DNA from: Bacteroidales bacterium
GTDB lineage: Bacteria > Bacteroidota > Bacteroidia > Bacteroidales > ML635J-15
Reading direction: 5' to 3'
Length of the DNA: 64,000 nt
NCBI GenBank assembly: GCA_017620015.1
Contig: JAFZRE010000009.1
Span: 107,977 to 171,976 of the forward strand
The stretch's first letter is position 1; each line of letters begins with the position of its first letter. Below, piece after piece: positions 34,614 to 43,775 of the stretch. The translations under genes and the position numbers were made by a program. The notes under the pieces are model-generated. The model was not told where the DNA came from. It worked only from the letters and a program-made list of their open reading frames with translations, and did no database searches.

Positions 34614-35174
34614 TTATACAGTCATCAGTTCCTTTTCCTTGGCATCGATAACTGCATCAACCTTCTTGATGAAATCTTCGTGTGCCTTATGAACTGTCTG
34701 TTCTGCATCTTTTGCTTCGTCTTCCGAAACGCCTTCCTTCTTCAGTTTCTTGAATTCTTCGATTGCGTTGCGGCGTGCGTTCCTGATGACAACCTTCGAG
34801 TCTTCGCCAAGCCCCTTAACTTGCTTTACGAGCTGCTTGCGGCGTTCCTCTGTCAGAGGCGGAACGATTATACGGATAACTTCGCCGTTGTTTGCCGGAT
34901 TGAAACCGAGGTTTGCAGCGAGGATAGCCTTTTCGATTGCAGGAATTGTCGATTTATCCCACGGCTGTATAAAGATTGTCTTGGGGTCTGGAGCCGAAAG
35001 GTTGGCAACCTGCGAAATCGGCGATGCTGTACCATAGCATTCAACCTTTACCGATTCGAGCATTGCTGGATTTGCCTTGCCTGCACGGATCTTTGACAAT
35101 TCCTTTTCAAGGTGTTCGAGTGCGGACTTCATTCCGTCCTTTGCATCTTCTATATACAATTCTAATTCTTCCAT
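34614..35174 (-). CDS. frr: Ribosome recycling factor
   Basis: 186 aa; splits post-termination ribosomes together with EF-G. Signature spans: ALEHLEKELSKIRAGKANPAMLESVKVECYG (~18-48), ISQVANLSAPDPKTIFIQPWDKS (~53-75) and the RRNAIEEFKKLKKEGVSEDEAKDAEQTVHKAHEDFIKKVD helical arm. 2 bp after pyrH; the pyrH-frr order is standard. Confidence 0.98.
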   Translation of the reverse strand: MEELELYIEDAKDGMKSALEHLEKELSKIRAGKANPAMLESVKVECYGTASPISQVANLSAPDPKTIFIQPWDKSTIPAIEKAILAANLGFNPANNGEVIRIIVPPLTEERRKQLVKQVKGLGEDSKVVIRNARRNAIEEFKKLKKEGVSEDEAKDAEQTVHKAHEDFIKKVDAVIDAKEKELMTV

Positions 35175-35176
35175 GA

Positions 35177-35884
35177 TTATTTTGTAATGTAAGTTCCTAT
35201 ATTTTCGTCATTTATTACTTTTTCGAGATTGCCGTAGGTGTCCATGTCGAACACAATTACAGGCATGTTGTTTTCCTTGCACAACGTAAATGCGGTGAGG
35301 TCCATAATCTTAAGTCCACGATTATAAACTTCGTCGAAGGTAATGGTATCGAACTTGGTTGCAGTCGGGTCCTTTTCCGGATCGGCTGTATAGACACCGT
35401 TTACGCGCGTACCTTTCAAAAATACGTCTGCTTCAATTTCGATTGCACGCAGAGCCGAAGCGCTGTCGGTTGAGAAATAAGGATTTCCTGTTCCGCCGGC
35501 AAGTATGCACACGTACGAATTTTCCAACGCCTCGACTACTTTCGGCTTCGAGATGCGTTCGCCAATCGACTCGATTCCTATCGAAGTGAAAAGCCTAGTC
35601 TTCACACCAACCGATTCCAAACCGTTCTGCAATGCCAGCGAGTTGATTATTGTCGCCAACATTCCCATCTGGTCGCCCCTTACACGGTCGAAGCCCTTGC
35701 TTTCGCCCGATATTCCGCGGAAAATATTACCACCGCCGATTACAATTCCTATCTGTACTCCCTTGTCATGGATTGCCTTAATCTGATTGGCGTATTCCAT
35801 AAGATGGGTTTCGCTGATTCCCTGCTTTGATGCTCCGGCAAGCGACTCGCCACTGAGCTTTAACAATATTCGTTTGAATCTCAT
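35177..35884 (-). CDS. pyrH: Uridylate kinase
   Basis: 235 aa, hexameric amino-acid-kinase fold; makes UDP from UMP. Motifs: ILLKLSGESLAGASKQGIS, GIVIGGGNIFRG (~45-57), RVRGDQMGMLATIINSLALQNGLE, CILAGGTGNPYFSTDSASALRAIEIEADV and KGTRVNGVYTADPEKDPTA. First gene of the pyrH-frr unit; -7 box TATTTTTG at 35904-35911. Confidence 0.98.
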   Translation of the reverse strand: MRFKRILLKLSGESLAGASKQGISETHLMEYANQIKAIHDKGVQIGIVIGGGNIFRGISGESKGFDRVRGDQMGMLATIINSLALQNGLESVGVKTRLFTSIGIESIGERISKPKVVEALENSYVCILAGGTGNPYFSTDSASALRAIEIEADVFLKGTRVNGVYTADPEKDPTATKFDTITFDEVYNRGLKIMDLTAFTLCKENNMPVIVFDMDTYGNLEKVINDENIGTYITK

Positions 35885-35903
35885 CGCAATAAATTTTAGA
35901 CCA

Positions 35904-35911
35904 CAAAAATA
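35904..35911 (-). promoter_or_regulatory. -7 box of pyrH-frr
   Basis: Minus strand TATTTTTG, 20 bp before the pyrH ATG. Confidence 0.6.
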
Positions 35912-35961
35912 ATAAAATTTGATAATTTGAAGATTTGAAAATTCAAAAATTTAATGATACT

Positions 35962-36013
35962 TCGCTCCCTGAGCCTGTGGTTGCTGAGCTCTGTCGAAGT
36001 ATCGAAGGGGCAG
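35962..36013 (-). repeat. Dispersed repeat, intergenic copy
   Basis: Minus strand: CCCCTTCGATACTTCGACAG, AGCTCAGCAACCACAG, GCTCAGGGAGCGAA. Shares CCCCTTCRA and GCTCAGGGAGCGA with the copy inside the rseC-like gene. Confidence 0.7.
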
Positions 36014-36032
36014 TATTCCATTTTTATTGTTG

Positions 36033-36052
36033 AGACGCAAAATTTTGCGTCT
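36033..36052 (-). repeat. Dispersed variable-core palindrome, copy 2
   Basis: AGACGCAAAATTTTGCGTCT, perfect 20-bp palindrome; minus-strand 5' flank TTGTAA. Confidence 0.75.
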
Positions 36053-36257
36053 TTACAATATATATTTATTACTATCATTATCCGACAATACCTTTTACTA
36101 ATACATTAATTATAAATACATTACCTTTGGATTTTTTAAACATACCTAATGTCTAAAATCGTTCTTCCTTGAAAATCCGAAGGTTATAAATTCACAATAA
36201 ACACTAATCTGTTGATTACTTTGTGATTTGACTGTATTTTGTTGTTTTTATGAATTA

Positions 36258-36265
36258 TACTTTTG
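36258..36265 (+). promoter_or_regulatory. -7 box for the 36292 gene and aroK
   Basis: TACTTTTG; places the TSS downstream of the ATG at 36250 and supports ATG 36292. Confidence 0.55.
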
Positions 36266-36291
36266 TGCGATTTTATAGATTTAGACTACGG

Positions 36292-37047
36292 ATGGAGAAA
36301 CTGATTTACAGACACACTGATGTTGAAAGGCTCGAGATTTTGAGGTCGTTTGATGCGTATTTGCGCGAAAACCCATTGGGCGACGATTGTTTGTTTGCTG
36401 AATACCAGGCTAATATAACCGAAGAAAACCTTTCCGTTTTCGAAAAATTCAGAACATACAAGGAGTGCCTGAGACAGCAGGAAGAAGCATTCAACAACAA
36501 CTACAGCAATTTGTTCAGCAAGGCAAAAACTTTCGTAGTTCACTACTACATGTCGATGCACATGGCTATTGAACGCAGCGAATTGCCAGTTGACATCACT
36601 TCGTGGTATGGATTGCAGTATCCGTTTGTTATTCCCAATCCGCGCAATGGCGAAGAACTTCTCGAAGTGGCAAAGCATCTTTTCGAATGCGATTCGAACC
36701 GTGTAGCTAATGGAGGACGTCTGCTTACCAACCCCAACATATCATCCGTAAAAATCTGGGTCGAAAAGTTTGAAGAAATACACAAGGAACGCAATTACCG
36801 CCAGAACCTCAACAAGGCAGAAGTTGAAAATATCGATTACATCCGCGATACAACCGACAAGCTGATTGTTGAAGTTTACGAGGCTGCCTGCGAAAGATAT
36901 GCCGACCTTGAATTCGAAGACCGTCTGAAATGCTTGAACGAATTGGGTTTCAACGTACAGCAGGTTGTACGCAAGCCACGTCTGCGCAAGCAGGAAGAAA
37001 TGGCAATGCAGAAGGCAGAAGCCCAGCTTCAAATACCACTATTCTAA
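36292..37047 (+). CDS. Unrecognised helical protein
   Basis: 251 aa from ATG 36292; an ATG at 36250 lies upstream of the predicted -7 box. No signal peptide or membrane segment. Predominantly alpha-helical and Glu/Lys/Arg-rich (SVFEKFRTYKECLRQQEEAFNNNYSNLF; EKFEEIHKERNYRQNLNKAEVEN), with the ending RKQEEMAMQKAEAQLQIPLF. I do not recognise a family with confidence. aroK follows at 3 bp, so it is co-transcribed with it; nothing links it to aromatic synthesis otherwise. Confidence 0.75.
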   Translation: MEKLIYRHTDVERLEILRSFDAYLRENPLGDDCLFAEYQANITEENLSVFEKFRTYKECLRQQEEAFNNNYSNLFSKAKTFVVHYYMSMHMAIERSELPVDITSWYGLQYPFVIPNPRNGEELLEVAKHLFECDSNRVANGGRLLTNPNISSVKIWVEKFEEIHKERNYRQNLNKAEVENIDYIRDTTDKLIVEVYEAACERYADLEFEDRLKCLNELGFNVQQVVRKPRLRKQEEMAMQKAEAQLQIPLF

Positions 37048-37050
37048 CAG

Positions 37051-37590
37051 ATGAGAATTTTTCTCGTTGGCTTCATGGGTGCAGGCAAGTCGGTAATCGG
37101 CCGTCGCCTCGCAAAATCATTGGACCTTTCATTCTACGACCTTGACGAGGAGATTGAATCCCGCTACAAAATGTCGGTGTCGTCTATTTTCCAGAAATAT
37201 GACGAAGCCTGTTTCCGTAAACTCGAAACAACTGTTCTTGAATCCTTTTCCGAAAAGGACAAATTTGTGCTTTCGTGCGGTGGCGGCACACCATGTTTTG
37301 GCAACAATATGGAACTGATGAATTCGCTTGGCACAACCATATATATAAAAGTTCAGACCGAAGAACTTAGCAGTAGAATTTCCGCTTCGTACCATAAGCG
37401 TCCACTTACCGAGGGCAAGTCGGATGCAGAACTCGCCGACTATGTTGCAGCAACACTCAAAGCCAGAGAACCGTTCTACGCAAAATCTAAGATTACCGTC
37501 GATGCCACAGGAACCGACAAGGATGCGTTGACGGAAAAAATAGTGGCAAACCTGCAACAATTCAACGGACAGCAAACCGCCATCCTTTAA
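37051..37590 (+). CDS. aroK: Shikimate kinase
   Basis: 179 aa. Phosphorylates shikimate in aromatic amino acid synthesis. P-loop FLVGFMGAGKSVIGRRLA (~4-21), the shikimate-binding DLDEEIESRY, CGGGTP (~76-81) and the lid KRPLTEGKS. The invariant Arg of the family's SIFxxxGExxFR block is seen as ACFRKLE. Confidence 0.96.
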   Translation: MRIFLVGFMGAGKSVIGRRLAKSLDLSFYDLDEEIESRYKMSVSSIFQKYDEACFRKLETTVLESFSEKDKFVLSCGGGTPCFGNNMELMNSLGTTIYIKVQTEELSSRISASYHKRPLTEGKSDAELADYVAATLKAREPFYAKSKITVDATGTDKDALTEKIVANLQQFNGQQTAIL

Positions 37591-37630
37591 CATATTTTTA
37601 ACAAAAAACACTAAAATCCGTAAATTTTCT

Positions 37631-37639
37631 TACATTTGC
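37631..37639 (+). promoter_or_regulatory. -7 box of the 37669 membrane gene
   Basis: TACATTTGC, 29 bp before the ATG. Confidence 0.6.
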
Positions 37640-37668
37640 ATCATTATTAACCATAAAATTAAATAGTT

Positions 37669-38082
37669 ATGAATACCTATACCAAAACACAAAACATCAT
37701 CGACTACACCGTAATGGGACTGCTTTCAGTATGCGCAATTTTGGCGGCAGCAAATATTCCGTATGCACTGACTAGCTTCATTTTCCTTTGGTTAGCATCG
37801 CTTGTAATATTTCTCATTACCAGCATACGTAGTAAGATTTACAAGACCAGCGTACTTGCATTCATAATCGACCTGTACTGCAAAATGAATATGTTTGCCG
37901 GAGTCTGGTTTGTAAGCAAGGGCTATGCAGGCAAGGAAATGATAGGAACATATATCTCGGCATTGTTGGTTGGCTACCTTATCTACGACCTCATTGCAAA
38001 GAAAATCCCGGTGCACCGTCCGTTGTCATATCTGCTGATATATGCAATCACAACTGGTGTTTGCGCAGCGATAGCGATGTAG
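37669..38082 (+). CDS. Four-helix inner-membrane protein, unrecognised
   Basis: 137 aa with four strongly hydrophobic segments (about residues 12-30, 33-51, 58-82 with polar breaks, 90-110, 115-136). No motif recognised. It has its own promoter, and the next gene has another. Confidence 0.75.
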   Translation: MNTYTKTQNIIDYTVMGLLSVCAILAAANIPYALTSFIFLWLASLVIFLITSIRSKIYKTSVLAFIIDLYCKMNMFAGVWFVSKGYAGKEMIGTYISALLVGYLIYDLIAKKIPVHRPLSYLLIYAITTGVCAAIAM

Positions 38083-38183
38083 GAATATGAAAATTTAATG
38101 TGTTCTAGCAAATTGAACTTTGAACCTTTGAAGTGTTGAACCTTGAACTTTTGATTTTTTGCCCCTCTCACAACATAAATGCT

Positions 38184-38191
38184 TAAATTTG
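38184..38191 (+). promoter_or_regulatory. -7 box of the large OMP gene
   Basis: TTAAATTTGCC region fits TAnnTTTG about 25 bp before ATG 38217. Confidence 0.5.
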
Positions 38192-38216
38192 CCGTTTTAT
38201 TGTATTTGCAACTCGG

Positions 38217-41200
38217 ATGATTCATCGCAACAGCAACGGCAACAAACGGCTTTCCACCTTGTGGATTCGCTTGGCATACATAATTTTTATGCTTGCCGTG
38301 TTGCCTGCGTTGGAGTTGTCAGCACAGTCGCTGATAAGCCTAAAAAACCTGTCGGTGCAGGGCGATACGTTGGTGCTCGACTCAATGAGCGTGGTGCAAA
38401 GTTCCATAAAATTTGTCGATGCCGACGGAAATCCTGTTGATGCAAAATACCATTTCGACTTCGAGACCTCGACCATCGTGTTCGACGAGAAACCGCCAGC
38501 AGGAACAAAAGTCAGTTTCAAGACCTTCCCCGTGAACTTCTCGAAGCCGGCTCAGAAATTCGACCGCAGCAAGTATATGCTTTCCGACCACGAGCACGAA
38601 CGCACAGGCTACGACCTCATTCTTACCAAGGAAAACTACGACGACTTTTTCTCGCAGACCGAACTTTCGCGCAAGGGAAGCATTTCGCGTGGCGTGAGTT
38701 TCGGAAACAGCCAGAATGTGATCATGAACTCTAACCTCGACCTGCAACTCGACGGGCGAATCGGTGACAACCTTTTCATTTCGGCAGTCATAAGCGACAA
38801 CAACATCCCCATCCAGCCCGACGGCAACTCGCAAAACTTGCAGGAGTTCGACAAGGTTTTCATCAAGATTTACAACTCCAAGTTTGCGCTTATTGCCGGT
38901 GATTTTGAGCAGAAGAAGCCGCAAGGATATTTCCTCAACTACTACAAGAAGTCGCAGGGAATACACCTGTCGGGCAAAAAGACTTTCGAGACGGCAAAGC
39001 ATGGCTCTGGCGAAATAAACGCTTCGCTAGGTGCGGCGATTGCGAAGGGCAAGTACCACAAGATGCAGATTTCGGGCGTGGAGGGCAACCAAGGTCCGTA
39101 CCGACTTACTGGTGCCAACAACGAGGCGTATGTGGTGGTGCTCGCTGGAACCGAAAAGGTTTACATCGACGGAATTCTGATGTCGCGCGGAAGCGACCGC
39201 GACTATGTCATCGACTACAATCTCGGTGAGATTACCTTCACGGCTCACCAACCCATCAACAAGGACAAGCGCATAATAGTCGAGTTTGAATATACCGACC
39301 AGAACTATACGCGCTTCCTCGTCACCTCGTCCAACACCTTGAAAATCGACAACACAGAAGTCTGGCTCAACCTATACCACGAAGGCGACAGCAAGAACCA
39401 GCCCATCAACATGGACCTCCTCGATTCCGACAAGCGACTGATGGCCGGCATAGGCGACAACCTCGACCAAGCCATAATCCCCGGTTACGACAGTCTCGGT
39501 TTCAATATCGACGAGGTGCGCTACAAACTTGTCGATACCATTGTCGATGGCGTGCGTTACGATTCGGTTTTTGTCTATAGCACCAGCGAGCAGGACGCTT
39601 TATATAGGGTTTCTTTCTCGCTTGTGGGCGAAAACAAGGGCAACTATGTGCGCGGAGTGTCGTCGGCAAACGGCAGGGTCTATGAGTGGGTTGCGCCAGT
39701 AAATGGAGTGCCGCAGGGAAACTATATTCCTTATACCAAGATAGTTGCGCCGCAGAAAAAGCAGATGGCTACATTCGGGGCAAAGTCGAAGTTCGGCGAA
39801 AAGACAAGCGCATCGGTAGAAGTGGCATTGTCGAACAACGACCGTAACACCTTCTCGAAACTTGACCGTGGCGACAACTTCGGTGTGGCGGTAAAGACAA
39901 CCGCCGAGCAATACCTTGTGAAAACCGAAAAGAACAGCCTCAGCATCGATGTCAACTACGAATTCCTGAACCGTAACTTCGAAGCCGTAGAGTATTTTCG
40001 CGAAACTGAATTCACAAGAGACTGGAACATAGGTTCTTACTATGCCGACTCTCACTGCGAGAATGTTGCTGGCGGACATATCCGTTACTCCAACCGCAAG
40101 CACGGAAATTCGCTCTATACGACATCATACATAAATCGTGGCATCGAATATTCGGGCTGGAAAAACGACCTTTCGTCCGACTACAGGCTTGGCACATGGC
40201 ACATCAGCGGAAACGCCTCCTTGCTTGCAAGTGCCGATTCGCTCAACAAGACACAGTTTTTGCGACACAAGCTTGATGTTTCCAAGACTTTCGGCAAGAT
40301 AATAGTTGGCGCTCGTGAAGAAGGAGAGCGCAATGTTTGGCACAACGGCGAAGGCTCATTGCTGGCAAACAGTTATTCGTACAGCCAATACGAAGGTTTT
40401 GCTGGCACATCCGACTCAGCACGGCAGAAGTTTACGTTGTCATACAAGTTCCGCAACGACCGCAAGCAGAGCCTCGACATCCTGAAGGATGCCACCCGCG
40501 CACACGACTTTTCATTGTCGTCGGAAGTTGGCGGAAAGAACAACCACCGTCTGAAGGCGACCATCAACTACCGCCTGTTGCAGGTGCGCGACACTTTGCT
40601 CTATAGCGCCGAACCCGAAGACAACCTCACGGGTAAACTCGAATACAATTTCAAGTTGTGGAAGGGAGCAATAACTTCATCCACCTTGTACGAAATAGGT
40701 TCGGGATTGGAAAACAAGATTGAATACACCTACATCGAAGTTGCTCCCGGACAAGGCGTTTACACTTGGACCGACTACAACGGCAACGGTGTTCAGGAAC
40801 TTGACGAATTCGAAGTTGCCTTCTTTGCCGACCAGGCCAACTTTATCCGTGTACAGATGCCTTCGACGGAATATATAAAGGTGTATGCCAACAAGTTCAA
40901 CCAGAGCCTCAACATAAATCCTGCAGTGCGCTGGAAATCGAAGAAAGGGTTTCTCAAGTTCCTAAGTCGTTTCTCGGACCAGTTTGCCTACAGCATTTCG
41001 CAGAAAAACACCTCGGACAAGATTGCCGAATTTGCAAATCCCTTTGCGCAGAACATCAGCCTCGACGAACTTGTCTCGATGAACTCGACCATCCGCAACA
41101 GCTTGTCGTTCAACCGTGGAAAACCCAAGTTCGGCATCGACTATATTGTACAGTCGGTAAAAAGCAAGAGCCTGCTTACTACTGGTTTCGATTCGCGGAC

Positions 41201-41720
41201 AAACTTCACGCAGACAGTACTTATCAGGTACAACATTTCGCCAAAGGTGGGAATGCAAAACTCGACCATTTTCGGCAAAAAAGGTTACGAATCGCAGTTT
41301 TTCACCGCTAAGGACTACAAAATTGCCAGCATCAAAGACGATTTCCAGTTCAATGTGCAGCCCAACATAAACAACCGCATTTCGCTTACCTACAATTTCG
41401 AACAGAAGGATAATACGGCTGGCACCGAAAAACTTACCAGCAACAATGTCGGCCTTGAGTATCGTCTAAATTCGGTGAAAAAAGGTTCTCTCAATGCAAA
41501 TTTCAACTTTATATATTATAAGTATGCCAGCAGCGGCAATTCAGCCATCGACTACGAAATGCTACAAGGACTGCAACCAGGCATGAATTTCACTTGGGGG
41601 GTAAATTTCCAGCGTCAGCTAGCCAACGGATTGCAAATCAACTTGTCGTACAATGGTCGCAAGAGCGAAGCTTCGCCAGTGATACATACGGCAAGCGTGG
41701 AAGTTAGAGCGTATTTCTAG
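38217..41720 (+). CDS. Very large outer-membrane protein of unknown function
   Basis: 1167 aa, signal peptide ending near LELSAQ (residue 36). The N-terminal half has plug/extracellular-like beta modules (DGRIGDNLFISAVISDNNIPIQPDG; the YIDGILMSRGSDRDYVIDYNLGEITFT stretch at ~310-340 is typical of a surface-protein family seen in Bacteroidota and Chlorobi). The C-terminal ~550 residues alternate polar/aromatic strands and end AVEVRAYF-like (SVEVRAYF), as expected of a large beta-barrel. It lacks a T9SS CTD. It is not SprA by motif. Single-gene unit; GC and codon use are higher than flanks. Confidence 0.75.
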   Translation: MIHRNSNGNKRLSTLWIRLAYIIFMLAVLPALELSAQSLISLKNLSVQGDTLVLDSMSVVQSSIKFVDADGNPVDAKYHFDFETSTIVFDEKPPAGTKVSFKTFPVNFSKPAQKFDRSKYMLSDHEHERTGYDLILTKENYDDFFSQTELSRKGSISRGVSFGNSQNVIMNSNLDLQLDGRIGDNLFISAVISDNNIPIQPDGNSQNLQEFDKVFIKIYNSKFALIAGDFEQKKPQGYFLNYYKKSQGIHLSGKKTFETAKHGSGEINASLGAAIAKGKYHKMQISGVEGNQGPYRLTGANNEAYVVVLAGTEKVYIDGILMSRGSDRDYVIDYNLGEITFTAHQPINKDKRIIVEFEYTDQNYTRFLVTSSNTLKIDNTEVWLNLYHEGDSKNQPINMDLLDSDKRLMAGIGDNLDQAIIPGYDSLGFNIDEVRYKLVDTIVDGVRYDSVFVYSTSEQDALYRVSFSLVGENKGNYVRGVSSANGRVYEWVAPVNGVPQGNYIPYTKIVAPQKKQMATFGAKSKFGEKTSASVEVALSNNDRNTFSKLDRGDNFGVAVKTTAEQYLVKTEKNSLSIDVNYEFLNRNFEAVEYFRETEFTRDWNIGSYYADSHCENVAGGHIRYSNRKHGNSLYTTSYINRGIEYSGWKNDLSSDYRLGTWHISGNASLLASADSLNKTQFLRHKLDVSKTFGKIIVGAREEGERNVWHNGEGSLLANSYSYSQYEGFAGTSDSARQKFTLSYKFRNDRKQSLDILKDATRAHDFSLSSEVGGKNNHRLKATINYRLLQVRDTLLYSAEPEDNLTGKLEYNFKLWKGAITSSTLYEIGSGLENKIEYTYIEVAPGQGVYTWTDYNGNGVQELDEFEVAFFADQANFIRVQMPSTEYIKVYANKFNQSLNINPAVRWKSKKGFLKFLSRFSDQFAYSISQKNTSDKIAEFANPFAQNISLDELVSMNSTIRNSLSFNRGKPKFGIDYIVQSVKSKSLLTTGFDSRTNFTQTVLIRYNISPKVGMQNSTIFGKKGYESQFFTAKDYKIASIKDDFQFNVQPNINNRISLTYNFEQKDNTAGTEKLTSNNVGLEYRLNSVKKGSLNANFNFIYYKYASSGNSAIDYEMLQGLQPGMNFTWGVNFQRQLANGLQINLSYNGRKSEASPVIHTASVEVRAYF

Positions 41721-41833
41721 GTGCTGGCACCGTTTAAAAGTTTAAGGGTTCAGAGTTCAAGGGTTTGAATGGCTGACGCCGTTTGAAATGTAATTTATGG
41801 TATTATTTCCACCTTAATTTTCTCTTTCCTACA

Positions 41834-42403
41834 TCAAAAATCTTCAAAATTCGCCCTGTTGGCATACTCCCAATTTAATTCCTTTGGAGGATTCATGACT
41901 TGCATATAAGCCACCTTCATCATATACGCAATTACATCCGGCCTTAATCCACCACAAGCACCGCCAAACGCAGGAATCACAATGCTTTGCATGTCATTTT
42001 TGATTGCCAGCATCAGAGCCGAACGCATACAGTAATACACAATCATAGGGTCCTTTATATAAGACGGAACTCTCATTGTCGGAGTGTGAATGAGTTTCTT
42101 GTTGGTTTTGGGGATATCAACAATAATGCTCGTTCCAACCAACTGTTCTCCAAAACATTCATCCAAAATCCTTTTCTGAACCACCTTCATCAAGTCCCAA
42201 CCGAAATACTCACTTATAGCACGGTCGTAGCCTCCATCCATCAATCCATACGAATTGGCAGGAGAAACCACACATTCCACATCATGGCTATTCATGAAAT
42301 CTTCGAAATACATATTCACAACTTCCACATCGGCATCCTCTGCAAAATATCGTTGCCACTGCTCTGTTGTAACACTATTCCTATCCAACAAATATATTTT
42401 CAT
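41834..42403 (-). CDS. Macro-domain protein
   Basis: 189 aa from ATG 42403. Residues ~45-150 carry the macro-domain signature: VECVVSPANSYGLMDGGYDRAI (~42-63, resembling NAAN...GGGVD), VIPAFGGACGGLRPDV (~146-161). Macro domains bind or hydrolyse ADP-ribose and derivatives. Best guess is a de-ADP-ribosylation or ADP-ribose-binding enzyme; phage-tail-assembly-type relatives exist. It starts 13 bp after the phosphodiesterase stop. Confidence 0.85.
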   Translation of the reverse strand: MKIYLLDRNSVTTEQWQRYFAEDADVEVVNMYFEDFMNSHDVECVVSPANSYGLMDGGYDRAISEYFGWDLMKVVQKRILDECFGEQLVGTSIIVDIPKTNKKLIHTPTMRVPSYIKDPMIVYYCMRSALMLAIKNDMQSIVIPAFGGACGGLRPDVIAYMMKVAYMQVMNPPKELNWEYANRANFEDF

Positions 42404-42416
42404 AGTTTGAATACTT

Positions 42417-42923
42417 TTAAAGCGGTGTATTTCCCCTATCTTTCTCAAAAAGTTCAAGATTTTTCACTACGCCATTATCAATATCAAACCTTACGCATGT
42501 CATGGTGCGATGTATGCCCATTCGTCCTGCCGCACCAGGATTTATGTGCAAAAGATTGTACTTCTTGTCATTTACTATCTTCAGTATGTGCGAATGTCCC
42601 GAGATAAAAAGCTTAGGAGGCAAGACCTTCATAATCTCGTTTATCTTGTACTCGTAGCGACCTGGATAACCGCCAATGTGAGTCATCAGCACATCAAGAC
42701 CTTCCACGGTAAAGCGTTCAATCTCGGTGGTTCGCATACGGATTCCCCAGCCGTCGCAGTTGCCAAATACAGCGCGTACAAGCTTGCGAGCTTCGAGAGC
42801 ATCGAGCACATCTTCGGTGCCAATGTCACCTGCGTGCCATATTTCATCTACGGGTTCGAGAAAATCGAGCACATCATAGTCCAGATACCCATGCGTATCC
42901 GATAGCAATCCAATCTTTTTCAT
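42417..42923 (-). CDS. YfcE/MJ0936-family metallophosphodiesterase
   Basis: 168 aa from ATG 42923; the longer frame crosses the rpmA terminator. Calcineurin-like motifs: GLLSDTHGYLD (Dx[HN]), WHAGDIGTED (GDxxD), VFGNCDGW (GNCD), LMTHIGGYPG (H) and ISGHSHILK (GHSH). Mn2+-dependent phosphodiesterase; substrate unknown. Confidence 0.95.
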   Translation of the reverse strand: MKKIGLLSDTHGYLDYDVLDFLEPVDEIWHAGDIGTEDVLDALEARKLVRAVFGNCDGWGIRMRTTEIERFTVEGLDVLMTHIGGYPGRYEYKINEIMKVLPPKLFISGHSHILKIVNDKKYNLLHINPGAAGRMGIHRTMTCVRFDIDNGVVKNLELFEKDRGNTPL

Positions 42924-42932
42924 ACATGTACA

Positions 42933-42971
42933 CAAAAAATCTTGAGTGATACGGGGAATACCACTCAAGAT
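42933..42971 (-). terminator. Terminator of rplU-rpmA
   Basis: Minus-strand stem ATCTTGAGTG...CACTCAAGAT followed by six Ts, 40 bp after the rpmA stop. Confidence 0.88.
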
Positions 42972-43010
42972 CAAATTAAAACCTTTATTATGAAAAATTT
43001 ATTAAGATCC

Positions 43011-43283
43011 TTATTCAGTCACTTCTTCGGTGAACGGAAGAACCGAAACATACGACTTGTTGTCTCTCTTCTTCTGGAACTTTACTTCACCGTCGCAAAG
43101 AGCATAGAGGGTATGGTCTCTACCGATACCAACATTGTTGCCCGGATGATGAACTGTACCACGCTGACGAACTATAATGTTGCCTGCGATAGCAATCTGA
43201 CCGCCATAAACCTTAACGCCTAATCTTTTACTTTCGGAATCACGACCGTTGCGCGAACTACCAACACCTTTTTTATGTGCCAT
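43011..43283 (-). CDS. rpmA: 50S ribosomal protein L27
   Basis: 90 aa. Starts [20 protein letters not shown], the L27 signature without an N-terminal prepeptide (unlike Firmicutes L27), then [21 protein letters not shown]. Co-transcribed with rplU. Confidence 0.98.
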   Translation of the reverse strand: MAHKKGVGSSRNGRDSESKRLGVKVYGGQIAIAGNIIVRQRGTVHHPGNNVGIGRDHTLYALCDGEVKFQKKRDNKSYVSVLPFTEEVTE

Positions 43284-43295
43284 AATTTTACTGTT

Positions 43296-43607
43296 TTATG
43301 CGTTAATACTTTCAATTTCAATCTGAGTCAAAGCCTGTCTGTGACCATTGAGGGTCTGATAGCCTTTTCTTCTCTTTTTCTTAAACACCAACACGGTTTC
43401 GCCTTTGCAATGCTTAATAACCTTTGCTGATACTGATGCGTTATCAACTGTCGGAGCACCGACCTTAACGCTGCCTTCATTGTCAACAAGAAGAACGCGG
43501 TCCAACTTGACACTGCTGCCTTCTTCGCTTGCCATACGGTTCACGAAAAGCTTTGTGCCCTTTTCAACCTTGAACTGTTGACCTAAAATTTCTACTACTG
43601 CGTACAT
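43296..43607 (-). CDS. rplU: 50S ribosomal protein L21
   Basis: 103 aa from ATG 43607 (MYAVVEILGQQFKVEKG, a common L21 start). KKRRKGYQTLNGHRQALTQIEIESI is the typical C-terminus. The frame continues 39 codons upstream but that part overlaps the promoter. A -7 box TAATTTTGC lies about 25-33 bp upstream. Confidence 0.97.
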   Translation of the reverse strand: MYAVVEILGQQFKVEKGTKLFVNRMASEEGSSVKLDRVLLVDNEGSVKVGAPTVDNASVSAKVIKHCKGETVLVFKKKRRKGYQTLNGHRQALTQIEIESINA

Positions 43608-43619
43608 TTCTCTATTTCT

Positions 43620-43645
43620 TAAAAATTTGGACTGCAAAATTAATG
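43620..43645 (-). promoter_or_regulatory. rplU-rpmA promoter
   Basis: Minus strand TTAATTTTGCAGTCC then AAATTTT, identical over about 21 bp to the -7/start region of rpmH (7459-7479). It suggests common control of r-protein genes. Confidence 0.75.
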
Positions 43646-43775
43646 CTTTCATTTCACATGGCAAAATTTTTTGAACAGTTTTTTGAACAATTAGGTCATT
43701 AGCCATCACTTCATTATGTTTCAATGCGTTACGAATATTTTATATATTCGATGCATAATGCTCTTTGGGGCATTA

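Larger units (their letters stand above)
35912..36257. other. Intergenic region with repeats, no gene
   Basis: AT-rich. It holds direct low-complexity words (TTTGAAGATTTGAAAATTC), the dispersed repeat related to the rseC tail (35962-36013), a variable-core palindrome (36033-36052) and the promoter of the next gene. No credible ORF or RNA gene seen. Confidence 0.75.

Noticed and set aside
38222..39002. Several antisense frames over the large OMP and mutase genes
   Set aside because: All are shadows of strongly codon-biased genes on the other strand.
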